64,000 nt of DNA from Callaeas wilsoni (Eukaryota; Chordata; Aves; Passeriformes; Callaeidae), in the NCBI GenBank assembly GCA_013398955.1, contig VWPU01011588.1:186001-250000 (forward strand), given 5' to 3'. Position numbers and translations under genes: made by a program. Each line of letters starts with the position of its first letter. Positions within the stretch are counted from its first letter, which is position 1. The notes under the pieces are model-generated. The model did not search any database. It was not told where the DNA came from and saw only the letters and a list, made by a program, of their open reading frames with translations. Shown here piece after piece: positions 1 through 10,418 of this stretch.

Positions 1-137
1 AGTCTATGATTCACGTAAGATACACATATGTTAGCTGTAGGTTTTTCCCACTGTAGCAGGATTACATTTTTTTGGTGACAGATAGAGGTCCAAGGAGTGT
101 ATGAATGCTGTTTGCAGTGGAGTGGCACTATCTTTCT

Positions 138-143
138 TTTATT
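138..143 (-). promoter_or_regulatory. Candidate polyadenylation signal AATAAA
   Basis: The minus strand reads AATAAA here, about 108 bases past the TGA that ends the last candidate exon at 251-325. That spacing would suit a short 3' UTR. AATAAA is frequent in AT-rich DNA, so this only matters if the exon model is right. Confidence 0.2.
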
Positions 144-250
144 CTATTACCAGGACCAGCAAAATTTTTATAAAACTATATTTTAACGTATCTAAAAAAA
201 GGGGTTTTGTTTCTTGAAGTTCTTTTTGTCTTTTGCTGACCTTTTAAGTA

Positions 251-325
251 TCATTGAAGGCTTTTCACATAATTTGAAAGACTCTTGTATGAGCTTTCAG
301 ATTTCAACTTTTGTGAAAAAAATAT
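251..325 (-). CDS. Candidate terminal coding exon, unidentified gene
   Basis: On the minus strand a pyrimidine-rich tract ends in GAACAG and is followed by 24 codons and a TGA (stop at 253-251). The peptide is serine- and lysine-rich and starts IFFSQKLKSESSYK. It begins in phase 0, which matches the phase-0 end of the candidate exon at 1624-1739. An AATAAA lies about 108 bases further on. I do not recognise the peptide. A stop-free run of this length is expected by chance in AT-rich sequence, so support comes mainly from fitting the neighbouring candidates. Confidence 0.2.
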   Translation of the reverse strand: MFFSQKLKSESSYKSLSNYVKSLQ

Positions 326-326
326 C

Positions 327-1069
327 TGTTCAAGGAAAATGAAAGGATTCTTGATTAAAAATCTAAATTTAAAAAGAAAGGTCTTCTCAGATTTCTGGGA
401 AAGATACTATTTCAGTTCTTTTTCTTTTCAGTAATGCCCAGGAAAATGCTAGTTCAGATTGATTGCTAGGTTATTTAAGTTCCTGAGCTATTAAATTACT
501 CTAGAATAGATACTGCTCTGCAATTATATTCACATTTGTTTCCTTTTAATTTTCAAACTTTTTCAAATATTGAGAACTAATAATGAATTACTGAATGAAT
601 TAATAGTGAAATAGTGAATTACTTTGTTCCTTCAGAAACATTTTGGAACTCAGTGAAGATCATATATGCAAAGGTTTAAACAAGTATTTAAAACCATTAA
701 AGTTCAGTACACACCATTTTTAAAAATTATTTGCTTCACTCTCAGGGAGAGGTTAAATGAGGAATTTCACATTGCATTCTTTCATTTTTATGGTTGATCT
801 AACCTATCAAGCCTTCATAGACCTGTGGTGCATATCTTATCAGCACTTTACCACTGCACTTTTCTGTAGCTGGGGAAATACTGCGTTAAATGTCTTCCCT
901 CCAGTGCCCCAACCTACTCAGTCTCAGTCATTCACTTCTCTTCCAGCAACCTTTAGATTCTTGACAGGTGTCTTGGTGTCTCATTATCTTTAAATTCCTC
1001 CTTTTGCATTTCCTTCTTTTGCAATTCTTACTCTTTTTCAGAAACTGTCTAGGAAAACAAAGTGTCTGA
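327..1069. other. Unannotated AT-rich stretch
   Basis: I see no recognisable gene or repeat. A 78-codon plus-strand frame at 757-993 has no splice or coding signature that I trust. Confidence 0.5.
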
Positions 1070-1186
1070 TCATAGAATGATAAAATTGCGAAGTTAGGTA
1101 AAGACCTCTAAGATCATTGAGTCCAGCTATTAACCTCACGCTGCCAGGTCCCCCACTAAACCATGTTCCTAAGCACCATATTATTA
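1070..1186 (-). mobile_element. CR1 LINE 3' end fragment
   Basis: The plus strand starts TCATAGAATGATA and runs through a degenerate AAGACCTCTAAGATCATTGAGTCCAG. It continues with CCCACTAAACCATG and CTAAGCACCA. This is the reverse complement of the CR1 3' UTR and its 8-bp repeat tail, so the element points to the minus strand. Only about 115 bp of 3' end survive, the usual 5' truncation of CR1. Confidence 0.8.
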
Positions 1187-1623
1187 GTGTCATGACAGTT
1201 ACGCATTCGGTATGCTGCAAAAGCTCAAAATTTGTTTAGTTTTTTTGTGGTTGTTTGTTTGTTTGTTTTAGTTGGTGGTGTTTTGGCTTTATTTTTCCTA
1301 AGATATCTCTACTTAGGTATGCAAAAGTGTCTGTTTTGAAACTTTCTGAGCTGCACACAGGCTTCGGTACAACACTTATCTCAGAAGTAGACAATATAGT
1401 AGATATAACACCTTCTTACATCTTTTATGTGAAGAAATGAATCCCATGCTGACTCCATAATTGCTTTTGTAAACTTAAAAGTATTTTTGAGGCGAGGTGG
1501 GCGGAAATGTGAAGCGATGAGAGGTGGTTGTCAGTGCTGGCAATGAATGATCAAAAACTCTCCCACTGAAAGATAAGGAAGAGGTGATACAGTTTCTTCC
1601 AGTGTGCTGTCTGACATACTAAC

Positions 1624-1739
1624 CTGATTTGCTCGTGACTGACACTGCAGCAAAAGAAAATTAATCACTGGTGGCTGAATATCTTGCTTATTCATCAGCA
1701 CGTGGTATGCAGAGAGAGCCATTTTGGACTGTTCACTGC
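1624..1739 (-). CDS. Candidate internal coding exon, helical-repeat-like peptide
   Basis: On the minus strand a T-rich tract ends TTATTATTCATAG, followed by 116 bases that stay open, then CAG and a GTTAGT donor. The reading starts in phase 1 and ends in phase 0. The peptide includes MALSAYHVLMNKQDIQPP followed by a leucine-rich stretch. The pattern of small and aromatic residues loosely resembles a PPR or TPR helical hairpin; that is an impression, not a homology result. The first codon position is poor in T (about 18%) and the second is poor in G, as in real coding DNA. The phase matches the candidate exon at 2358-2426 upstream and 251-325 downstream. I cannot name the gene. Confidence 0.35.
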
Positions 1740-2357
1740 CTATGAATAATAAGATCTTAGAAAAAAATTAGTAACTTACTTTTACCCCAATACTAGTATA
1801 GTTACCCAGTATTAAAGAAAATAATGATAACTGTTGGTTAACCAGACTTGGAAATGGCCCCAGGGAAATGAAAGCGAGCCCTTAAGGACTTTCTTTCAAG
1901 AAGAAAGATTGCATCCCTTTTAAAGCAACCTGCTTTGCTCTGGTAATGTGTCAATGTTTCCTTCAGTCACTTCACGCTTCACTTTGCTTTCCTTCTCATT
2001 CTTTCAATACATGTAGAGATGAACATATAATTATGTATATATTGTACATATATATAAATATAGAACTATGTATGTAATAAAAAAACCCTTTCATAAGAAT
2101 CTTAAAATACCTTGATGTGGGTAATTTTAATAATTTTATGGAAGTTATGCCTCCTTCCTCTGTGATTATAAGTGATAATTGTTGTTATGATAGATTAAAA
2201 TATTGAAGAGGTCAATCTAATGAAAAAGAAAAGTTATTTAATGAAAGAATAATTGAATTCCAGATGAGATTTGATATGTTAAATAACAGACAAATAATTC
2301 ATAATATCTAAGACCAACACTAGTAATAGAAAGCGCAAGCACTGAATAAAAACTAAC

Positions 2358-2426
2358 CTGTGGTAAGAGAGTAAAACTGGGTTACCAACTTCTCAGAACT
2401 GGCACATCCAAATTTAACCACATTTA
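2358..2426 (-). CDS. Candidate internal coding exon
   Basis: The minus strand shows GGATTAGATACAG, then 69 open bases, then CAG with a GTTAGT donor. The exon is phase 1 to phase 1 and codes a peptide containing KFGCASSEKLVTQFYSLTT. An alternative acceptor six bases upstream (after GGATTAG) keeps the same frame. Joined to 2626-2713 and 1624-1739 the frame stays open across both junctions. The intron to the next exon is about 620 bp. I do not recognise the protein. Confidence 0.3.
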
Positions 2427-2625
2427 CTGTATCTAATCCACAGAAAAAGATTCCTAATCATATATGTATTTAATTAAATCAAATAGTTTCAGAGAGATTT
2501 TCAGCTTTGCAAGTTTGCAGAACACAGGCCTTACACTTTTCCTCCTATCACAAGATATCAAGTCTTAGCTCCCACTTGGCTCATATACAATGCAAAAACT
2601 GCCCTCTTTCTCCATTGTCCCTTAC

Positions 2626-2713
2626 TTACTGTCCTCGAGCTTGATAGCTGATACTTTTCCAGGATGCTAACAATCTGTGCAGCTCTAGAAGGAATATCAA
2701 GATTATTTCCAGC
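2626..2713 (-). CDS. Candidate internal coding exon
   Basis: The minus-strand acceptor GCCATTTAG is followed by 88 open bases and the donor AGTAA/GTAAGG. The stronger-looking donor four bases earlier (ACA/GTAAGT) would break the frame with the next exon. The peptide contains LDIPSRAAQIVSILEKYQL, which reads as an amphipathic helix. T in the first codon position is only about 14%, which is coding-like. It is phase 0 to phase 1 and fits the exon at 10355-10418 across a 7.6-kb intron that would hold several CR1 copies. Confidence 0.3.
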
Positions 2714-3046
2714 CTAAATGGCAAGCTTTGCCAGGACAAGGTCACTCTTAGGGCTGTTAGAACGTGCAAACTTTGGTTTCCCTACAAGGTGTATATCTCA
2801 TTCTTTTACAGAGGACTTTCTTCTTATCTTTCTCTGATTAATATTTTGTCTAATTCTCAAAGAATTTAAAAATTGAGAAAAGATTTTTTAATAATTTTTG
2901 TTATTGTTTTAATCTTTAATAATTTTACTATTGTCAATTGAAATATTTTAGTGGTTTTTTTAGAGGAAAACAGAAACAACTTAAACTTCGACCTTTATCA
3001 TTTATTTTTAAGGCTTAAAGATGCCACAGAAAGGTACATGTTATGT

Positions 3047-4396
3047 TCACAGAATCACAGAATCACAGAATGAACTAGGTTGGAAAGGACCTCTAAGATC
3101 ATCTAGTCCAACCTATGACCTGACACCTTCTCATCAACTAAACCATGGCACAGAGTGCCACGTCCAGTGTTTTTTTTAAACACCTCCAGAGATGGTGACT
3201 CCACCAGCTCCCTGGGCAGACGATTCCAGTGCGCAATCACTCTTTTAGTGAAGAATTTCTTTCTAACATCTAACCCAAACTTCCCTTGGCGCTGCTTGAG
3301 GCTGTGTCCTCTCTTTCTGTCAGTCATTGCCTGGGAGAAGAGACCGACCCTCACCTGACTACAACCACCTTTCAGGGAGTCGTAGAGAGTGATAAGGTCA
3401 CCCCTGATTCTCCTTTTTTCCCAGGGTAAAACAACCCCAGCTCCCTCAGCTGTTCTTCACAGGCCTCGTGTTCCAAGCCCTCCACTAGCCTTGTTGCCCT
3501 CTGGACACATTCCAGAATCTCAACGTCCTTCCTAAACTGAGGGGCCCAGAACTGGCCACAGCACTCAGGGTGCAGCCTCACCAGTGCTGAGTACAGGGGA
3601 AGAATCACTTCCCTGGTCCTGCTGGCCACACTATTCCTGACACAGGCCAGGATGCCACTGGCCTTTTTGGCCACCTGGGCACAATGAGGGCTCATGTTCA
3701 GTCTGCTGTCGACCAGCACTCCCAGGTCCCTTTCTACCTGGGCTCTCTCCAGCCACTCTGTCCCCAGCCTGTAGCACTGCCTGAGGTTGTAGTGGCCAAA
3801 GTGCAGGACTGGGCACTTGGACTTGTTAAACCTCATGTTATTGGACTCGGCCCCTCTATCCAGCCTGTCCAGGTCCCTTTGCAGAGTCTTCCTATCCTCC
3901 ACCCGATCAACACACTCCCAGCTTGGTGTCATCTGCAAATTTACTGATAGTGGACTCAATCCCCACATCCAGATCATCAGTGAAGGTATTAATGGGACTG
4001 GCCCCAGCACTGACCCCTGAGGGACCCCACCAGTGACTGGGTGCCATCTGGATGCAGCACCATTCAGCACCACTCTCTGGGCCCGGTCATCGAGCCAGTT
4101 TTTAACCCAGCAAAGAGTGCACCTGTCCAAGCCATGGGCTGCCAGCTTTTCCAGGAGAATGCTGTGGGAGACAGCATCAAAGGCATTACTGAAGTCCAGA
4201 TAGACAATATCCACAGCCTTTCCTGCATCCACCAGTCAGTCACCTGGTCATAAAAAGAGATCAGGTTGGTCAAGCACGACATACCTCTCCTAAACCCAGG
4301 CTGGCTGGGCCTGATCCCCTGGCCATCCTGTAGGTGCCGTGTGATGGCACTCAAGATGATCTGCTCCACAAACTTGCCAGGCGCTGAGGTCAGGCT
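3047..4396 (-). mobile_element. CR1 LINE, 5'-truncated, carrying decayed reverse transcriptase
   Basis: The 3' tail is three copies of an 8-bp TCACAGAA unit at 3047. On the minus strand the sequence covers the CR1 ORF2 reverse transcriptase from the finger region through thumb and C-terminus. Landmarks are YLDFSNAFDAVSH, GVPQGSVLGP and ILPLYSALVR. The catalytic FADD codons lie at 3928-3939 but are out of frame with the sequence on both sides, so one frameshift enters after GSVLGP and another restores the frame. A third shift lies near 4225, and the C-terminal part (3103-3354) is in yet another frame. The element is dead. Its 5' end abuts a second CR1 in the opposite orientation. Confidence 0.95.
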
Positions 4397-4510
4397 GACT
4401 CCCTTGAAGGCAGGGAGGCCCTGCAGAGAATATCCTGTGCAGGCTAAGAGTTGGATTCAATGACCCTTGTGGGCCCCTTCCAACTTAGCACATTTGATGA
4501 TTCTGTGATT
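4397..4510 (+). mobile_element. CR1 LINE fragment with internal deletion
   Basis: The first about 30 bases translate on the plus strand as DSLEGREALQ, the CR1 reverse-transcriptase segment just after FADD. From about 4430 the sequence jumps to the CR1 3' end (AGTTGGATTCAATGACCC, then CCTTCCAACTTAG) and closes with TGATGATTCTGTGATT. Roughly a kilobase of ORF2 is missing between the two. It lies head to head with the minus-strand CR1 to its left. Confidence 0.82.
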
Positions 4511-7500
4511 AACCACTGGTACAGTGCATTATCTCTTCTATTAGACAGTTGAAGGATGACTCGCTAAATTCAACCAGCAGCAATTACACAGTCATGATTT
4601 GGGCAGTTAAAGGGTCACTTCATAAAATTTTTCTCATAATGCATTTACATTTTTGCTCAATTCATAACATATCACGTAATTTTACTCTTTCATGAACAAA
4701 TTGTTTCACCTGAATTCACCTGAATTGATTTATTAATGTGTTTCCCTTCAAATGAGTTGAAAAAAGTGTAGAATGTCCTTGTATAATCTCTGGAATTTGT
4801 AAATCTCTAAAGGATATTAAAGATACTAAAGAACTTTGATAATGCAGCAACACTACTGATTTTACTGCTACTACTTTTTCTTTGTCCTACTTATTGTTAT
4901 TCCATTTCTTTATATCTTTCCCTAAATCTGAGAAGGTAAGATGGTAGAAGATGCAACCTTCAGCATGCATGTCTCTGAAACATTCAACCAGCCAGCCTTC
5001 TCTCCCACTGTGGCTCTTCTGGATTAAATGAGGTGACTTTATGTCTTCTTAGGTCTATTGGATCACTTTATTCTAGCGTGATTTGATAGATCTACTACAA
5101 TTCTACCTGGGGCAGGAAGGATGTTGGTGATTCTGAAGGACCCTGGTACCCTTCAGGATTCCAGGACTTCTTGGGTCTCACAAAGGCAGGACTGAACATT
5201 AGCATACAAGAAAGTAATATCACATAGAAATTTTATTGTTATGGTGCTCCTAACAGAGACTGTCAGTTCAAATGTTCGTGTCAGTAATTACTCCAAAACA
5301 AAACTCTGGGCTGTAGAAAACCTGACATTTTGAATAGGGTATTGTTCCCAGGTTTTGGTATCAGACTCACCTATGTGCTGAGAGCACTGACACAGGGCTT
5401 AGAGAAAATAATTATTCCAGTTAGTTTTTTCATTCTGAAGAGAAGCATTCAGAGTTGTAAACTGTAACTTCATTTTGAAACTTGGTTATCAAAATCTGAG
5501 GTCTGAATTTTTTGTTTGTGATAACTAAGGTTGGTAAATTGCACATTAATTCAGCTTTTGCTGTTATTTACACTATGGGTAGAGATCAAATCAGGTTATT
5601 CTTAGACAAAATCTGTAATAAAATAACTTTCTAGTTTTTCAATTTTAACAAAACCAGTAAGAGATTGCAATAAAAATTGAAATAGAATATAAAGAATAAA
5701 TAGAATAAAAATTTCCTACTGCTACTCGAATTTGTTGAATGGAATTATCCTTTTTTAAAAAAAAAAAAAGGAATGCAAGACACACCACAACTCTCCCCAT
5801 AGACATGCTTTTGGCCAGTGGCTTTTCTTTTTCAATTATATGTCAGAGTCTGCCTCAGGCTTTGAGTAGCAATGACTTATAGGAGTTTGCAAGGTGAAAA
5901 GAAGATTCTTTCACTTATTGAACCTAATGAGAACTTATTGCCAGAGTTAGAGAATTTTTTTTAAAACATCTTTCCTTCTGTAAAGTTCTAACTGTTTCTG
6001 TCCACAACACAAATCTGGCTGAAAGACATAATTATGCAGTAAGGTACCACTGTGTAGCTTTATGATTCTGTACAATGGTATTTTTAAATGATAGTTCAAA
6101 CTAATACAGGAGTTATTTTTATTCAAATATCTTCCTTTGGTGTGTCACGCTATTATAAGTAACATTAATATTCAAACATAATGCATTATATTTAATTCTA
6201 CTACAGGGATAAATCATTATAAAGACTGAGTTTTTTAAAAGGGTTGCCACTTGTCCTGCTGTGTGCTACTGTGAGTGCATTTTCAAGTACATGGCTGTAC
6301 AGTGACCCACATATCCTTGCATGTGTTCACAGGGCTTCCAGTCAGGGGAAATTATCTTTACATTACAACTGGGGAAATTGAGCTAAAAAGCACTGTGACA
6401 CAATGAATATGGAAGAGCAGAATTTCTTTTTGAATGCCATTCTAACCTTTGTTACATTCATATTAAAAAACAAACAACACAAAAAGAAAATAACCCCCCA
6501 AAACCAACAGGAACTGTCCTCATCAAAATAGGACTGACTGTGGACACTGTTGACCACCATGGGAAACGATTGAAAGCAGGCATTTTAATAAGGTACTGGA
6601 AGAGCCGTGCTCAAAACTAAAAGTAGTTTTGGGCTACAGTTTCATCTGGCTTGATTTTGAACATATTTTTGAGAGAAAGGAAACATTTTTTTAAGCTTGG
6701 CAGCTGTCATGAAGCTCACATGTGGCTGCTGACTGATCTGAGGAAGATAATAATTTGTAGACATGGTACATCATTAGGAATGACAGTGAGTCAGTGTGTA
6801 AGCTCTGGTTTCTGGCCGCTTAACATTTGAGGCAGAATTGTTATGCCTCCCAGAAAACACAATTTATCATCCTTTTTTTTTTTTTTTGGCATGAAATAAA
6901 TACAAGCAAACAGTTCATTTTTAGGAACAAGCCAGTTCAGAACTTAGAATTTTTATACTCATAGAACTGAGTGATAAAACCAAGTTAAATTAAGCAGAAA
7001 ATGCTGCTGATAATTTGGGCCATGTAGACTTGATAAAATTAATAAAGTTGAAATAATCTGAAAGCCTTTAGATTCGGAGCAGAAGCTTTATTTCTCCCAT
7101 GAGAAGCCATCATTTCCTTTAAATATAATTAATCTTATCAGGCCACTTTTGGTTGCAGCTCAATTACACCACTAACATTAACTTGTGAACATCTGGAACA
7201 ATTATTCCTTCTTGGCTGATCAGTGGGTAGCACAAACTGAAGGGAGGTGTTACTAAAGACACCAAGCAGTATTGATTATATACTCTACATACAATTCCAG
7301 AAGCATGTGGGAGGACTTCATTGCCATAGTGCTCTACTGCAACAAGCAAACGGAATTTAGATTTCATTGTTGGCAAGGGAATTAGCTGGAAATTTAGAAC
7401 CTACTAGGCTGTAAGAAGGCTATTAGTAATCTAAAGTGAAATCTTGGTATTAATTTAATTAAAATATTTTATCCTACTGTTCTAATCCAAGGTACTCCTT

Positions 7501-7576
7501 TATCTTACATGATGTACATTGTTCTGAACATCTGCCTCTCCCACACTCCTCCCTTTTCAAAAAGACAATGATAAAG
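4511..7576. other. Unique AT-rich sequence
   Basis: I see no confident gene or repeat family. There are simple runs only: a T6A13 tract at about 5752-5770 and a T-run at about 6871-6887. Confidence 0.5.
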
Positions 7577-8118
7577 CTAGAAAAAGTTCAGAGAGGGGCA
7601 AAAAATATTCAGAGAATGATCAAATACATGGAATACTTTTCTACAAGGAAAAGGTTAGAAAAGTAAGACCCCTTGCTTAGAAAAGAAATAGTGTAAGAAA
7701 ATAGGTAATGACCTGTAAAAACATACACATCATGGCAAAGATGCAGCTCAAAATTTCTTCTGGTAAAAGAGCAAGAAGCCAGATGAAACTATCAACAGTC
7801 CTATGCAAAAACAACTAAAGGAAGTGATTCTGTCCATGATAGGTACGTGAGCTATGGAGCACCAAGACATGACATGTGGTGACTGTTAAAAGTTTACATG
7901 AGTGCAAAAAGCCATTAGGCAAATCAAAGAAATCGAAAAAGACTATAAAATTCAAGCATATATATCTTCACAGAGTAAGTACCTGAGCTGAAAATACTGG
8001 AGTCTGTGAGAGAATTCTGGGGAAGCACTGCTGCCCACTTGGTTGGTCCTAGTATTTTCCTCTGACATCTGCTCTTGACTACCATGTTGGATAAGAAATA
8101 TTAAGCAGAGGGACTTTG
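7577..8118 (+). mobile_element. Ancient CR1/L3-like LINE 3' region
   Basis: Plus-strand words match the old amniote CR1 consensus in order. They are AGAAAAAGTTCAGAGAGGGG near 7579, then AAAAGTTTACATGAGTGCAAAAAG near 7890. The 3' terminus follows, with GGGGAAGCACTGCTGCCCAC, TTGGTCCTAGTATTTTCCTCTG and a degraded GGATAC-like end near 8090. Divergence is much higher than in the other CR1 copies and the avian ATTCTATG tail is absent. This suggests insertion before the avian CR1 expansions. Confidence 0.65.
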
Positions 8119-8132
8119 CTTTGATCTTCACT

Positions 8133-8797
8133 CATAGAATATCCTGAGTTGAAAGGTCCCAAAAGGATCATCAAAGTCCAACTCCTGGCCCTGCACAGGA
8201 TGTTGCCAAGAATCACACCATGTACCTGAGAGCATTGTCCAAATGCTTCTTGCATTCAGACAGTCTTGGTGCTTTGACCACTTCCCTGGGGAGCCTGGTC
8301 CATTGCCTAGCCACCATCTGGGTGAAGAACCTTTTCCTAATATCCAGCCTCGATCTTCCCTGACACGAATTCGGGTCAATCCCTCGGGTCCTGGCCCTGG
8401 TCACCACAGAGAAGAGATCAGTGTCTGCCTCTCCTTTTCCCCTCATGACGACATTGAGATCTTACCTCAGTCTCCTCTTCTACAGGAAAAACAGGCCAAG
8501 TGACCTCAGCTGCACCTCAGCTTCCTCTCAAGGCTTTCACCGGCTTTGTTGCCCTCCTTTGGATGCTCTCTAATAGTTCAATAGCTTTCTGATATTGTGG
8601 CGCCCAAAGCCGCACACAATATTCAAGGTGAGGCCGCCCCAGTGCAGAGCAGAGCGGGACAATCCCCTCCCTTGCCCGGCTGGCGATGCTGTGCCTGATG
8701 CCCCCCAGGACACGGCTGGCCCTCCTGGCTGCCAGGGCACTGCTGACTCATGTTCAACTTATCACCGACCAGGACCCTCAGGTCCCTTCCTGAAACT
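8133..8797 (-). mobile_element. CR1 LINE fragment, 5'-truncated
   Basis: It begins on the plus strand with CATAGAATATCCTGAGTTG and the 3' UTR words CTGGCCCTGCACAGGATG. It continues through the reversed ORF2 C-terminus to GACCAGGACCCTCAGGTCCC. The minus-strand protein frames contain the FFTQMVARQWTRLPREVV segment typical of the CR1 C-terminus, now split over two frames. It sits about 15 bases from the end of the ancient CR1. Confidence 0.93.
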
Positions 8798-9548
8798 AGG
8801 AAAAACAAAGATCTGAGAACACTGCCTCTGTATTCCTATAAGGTTGCCAAGTTACTATGTGCTTCATTATGCCTACAGAGACGCTTGCACTTCTGCAAGA
8901 GAGGAGAAAATAGGTCATCAGACTAGAAATGCTAATCCAACAGCTCTCCTAAGTTCATAATTACAATTGAGGAGCAATTATTGATAATTTAATACTTCAG
9001 GTAAATTATAGGACTGTGAACTGAGTCAGTATCACACAAATTTGTGCTTTATTAGTAATGAGGACCATGTTTAAATCAAATATATAAGGCTTAAATATGT
9101 CATTGTTTTCTGAGACATCTCAGCTTAGGACATCACTGGAAAAAGAATTGGTGAAGGAAGTTGTCCATTCATTATTATTGAAGAATCAAAACCTCCATTT
9201 TATATATCCACCTGATACTTTCTTCCCCACCTCTACCATATGCTGTCTTTGAGAGTTTAAAAGACACATTTTCTTTTCAGACTGTTCTCTGACTCAGGGA
9301 GTGCCTGCTAGGTCACACAAGCAGCCTGGGTAATATGCTGAAAGAAATGTGGGGTTTTTTTCCCTTGAAAGCTTCACAGCATTCCAGAACATAGAGCATG
9401 ATTCATTCTTCACTTTGCAAATTTTAATTAGACAGACCCTTGCTATCTAATGATGAGTTTTACCCTTCCTGCTACAATTCATCCTTGCTGATGCCTTACA
9501 TTCATGGAAATCTCATTATAACCCTTCTACGTTCCACATCTGGTTATC
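8798..9548. other. Unique AT-rich sequence
   Basis: No gene or known repeat was seen. A good pyrimidine tract with an AG lies on the minus strand near 8893, but no phase-compatible exon follows. Confidence 0.45.
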
Positions 9549-10112
9549 TGCCATGGCATAACCCCCAGCTAGACACCACAGCTGCTCCCCACACCCTCCT
9601 TCCCTGGTGAGGTGGGGAGTAGAATCAGAAAGAACATACAAATTATAGGTTAGGAACAGTTTAATAATTGAGATAAAATAAAATAAATTGAAAATAACAG
9701 CAACAATTATAATAAAAAGGGAGACAACACCAAAAAAAGAGATAAATAAAGTCCAAGATAGACCAGTCACGCACAATACAATCACCAGCACCTGGAGACT
9801 GATGCCAGGTCCATCCCCAAGCAGTGATCCATCAGTAGCTCCTGGCCATTCTTCACAGTTTATACACTGAGCATGACATTCTATGGTATGGAATATCTCT
9901 TTGGCCAGTTTGGGTCATCTGTCCTGGCCATGCTGCCCCACAGCTTCTTGTCCACCTGCTCACTGGCAGAACATGGGAAACTGGAAAGTCCTTGACTTAG
10001 AGTAAGCACTACTTAGCAACAGCAAAAGCATAATCTCATTCTAAATCCAAATATTAGCCCTGTACCAGCTACTGGAACAAAAATTAACTCTATTCCAGGT
10101 GAAACCAGGACA
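9549..10112 (-). mobile_element. Solo LTR of an avian ERVL-type endogenous retrovirus
   Basis: Read on the minus strand the element starts TGTCCTGGTTTCACCTGGAA and ends GGGGGTTATGCCATGGCA, the termini of a common avian LTR family. Inside are the conserved GATATTCCATACCATA segment, a TATA-like TGTATAAACT and an AT-rich stretch before ATTATTAAACTG. The flanks are TTATC on the left and TTAAC on the right, a 5-bp target duplication with one mismatch. No internal retroviral genes remain. A 91-codon frame inside it is a chance frame. Confidence 0.88.
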
Positions 10113-10354
10113 TTAACTCAAAGCAACAAGCAAAAAATTCATCTTTGGATGTGATTCTAAAGTCTGAAAATTTGGACACATTTAGAAGCAATGTCATTTC
10201 AAATGAGAGCATGCAGATCAACATCTCACTGCAACAAAAAGGTGTCCTCTTGAGGATCTAGAGTTGATTTCAGAAATGAAGATTTTGGCATTAAGAAGAA
10301 GCTATTCATTTCAAGCTGACTACAATAAATTGATTCAGAATGAGCATTTATTAC

Positions 10355-10418
10355 CTCTGGGAATAGGAAGTACTTTGTATTTATTTTATGCAACGCCTGA
10401 ATGAATGCTTGTCCCTTC
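10355..10418 (-). CDS. Candidate internal coding exon
   Basis: The minus strand has a strong pyrimidine tract ending GTGTCTTCAG, 64 open bases and the donor GAG/GTAATA. The peptide includes KGQAFIQALHKINTKYFLF and keeps a GCG codon in AT-rich surroundings. It is phase 2 to phase 0, which fits the exon at 2626-2713 and a weaker candidate at 16023-16089. The surrounding 130-codon open frame is partly poly-T derived and not meaningful by itself. The gene is unidentified. Confidence 0.27.
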
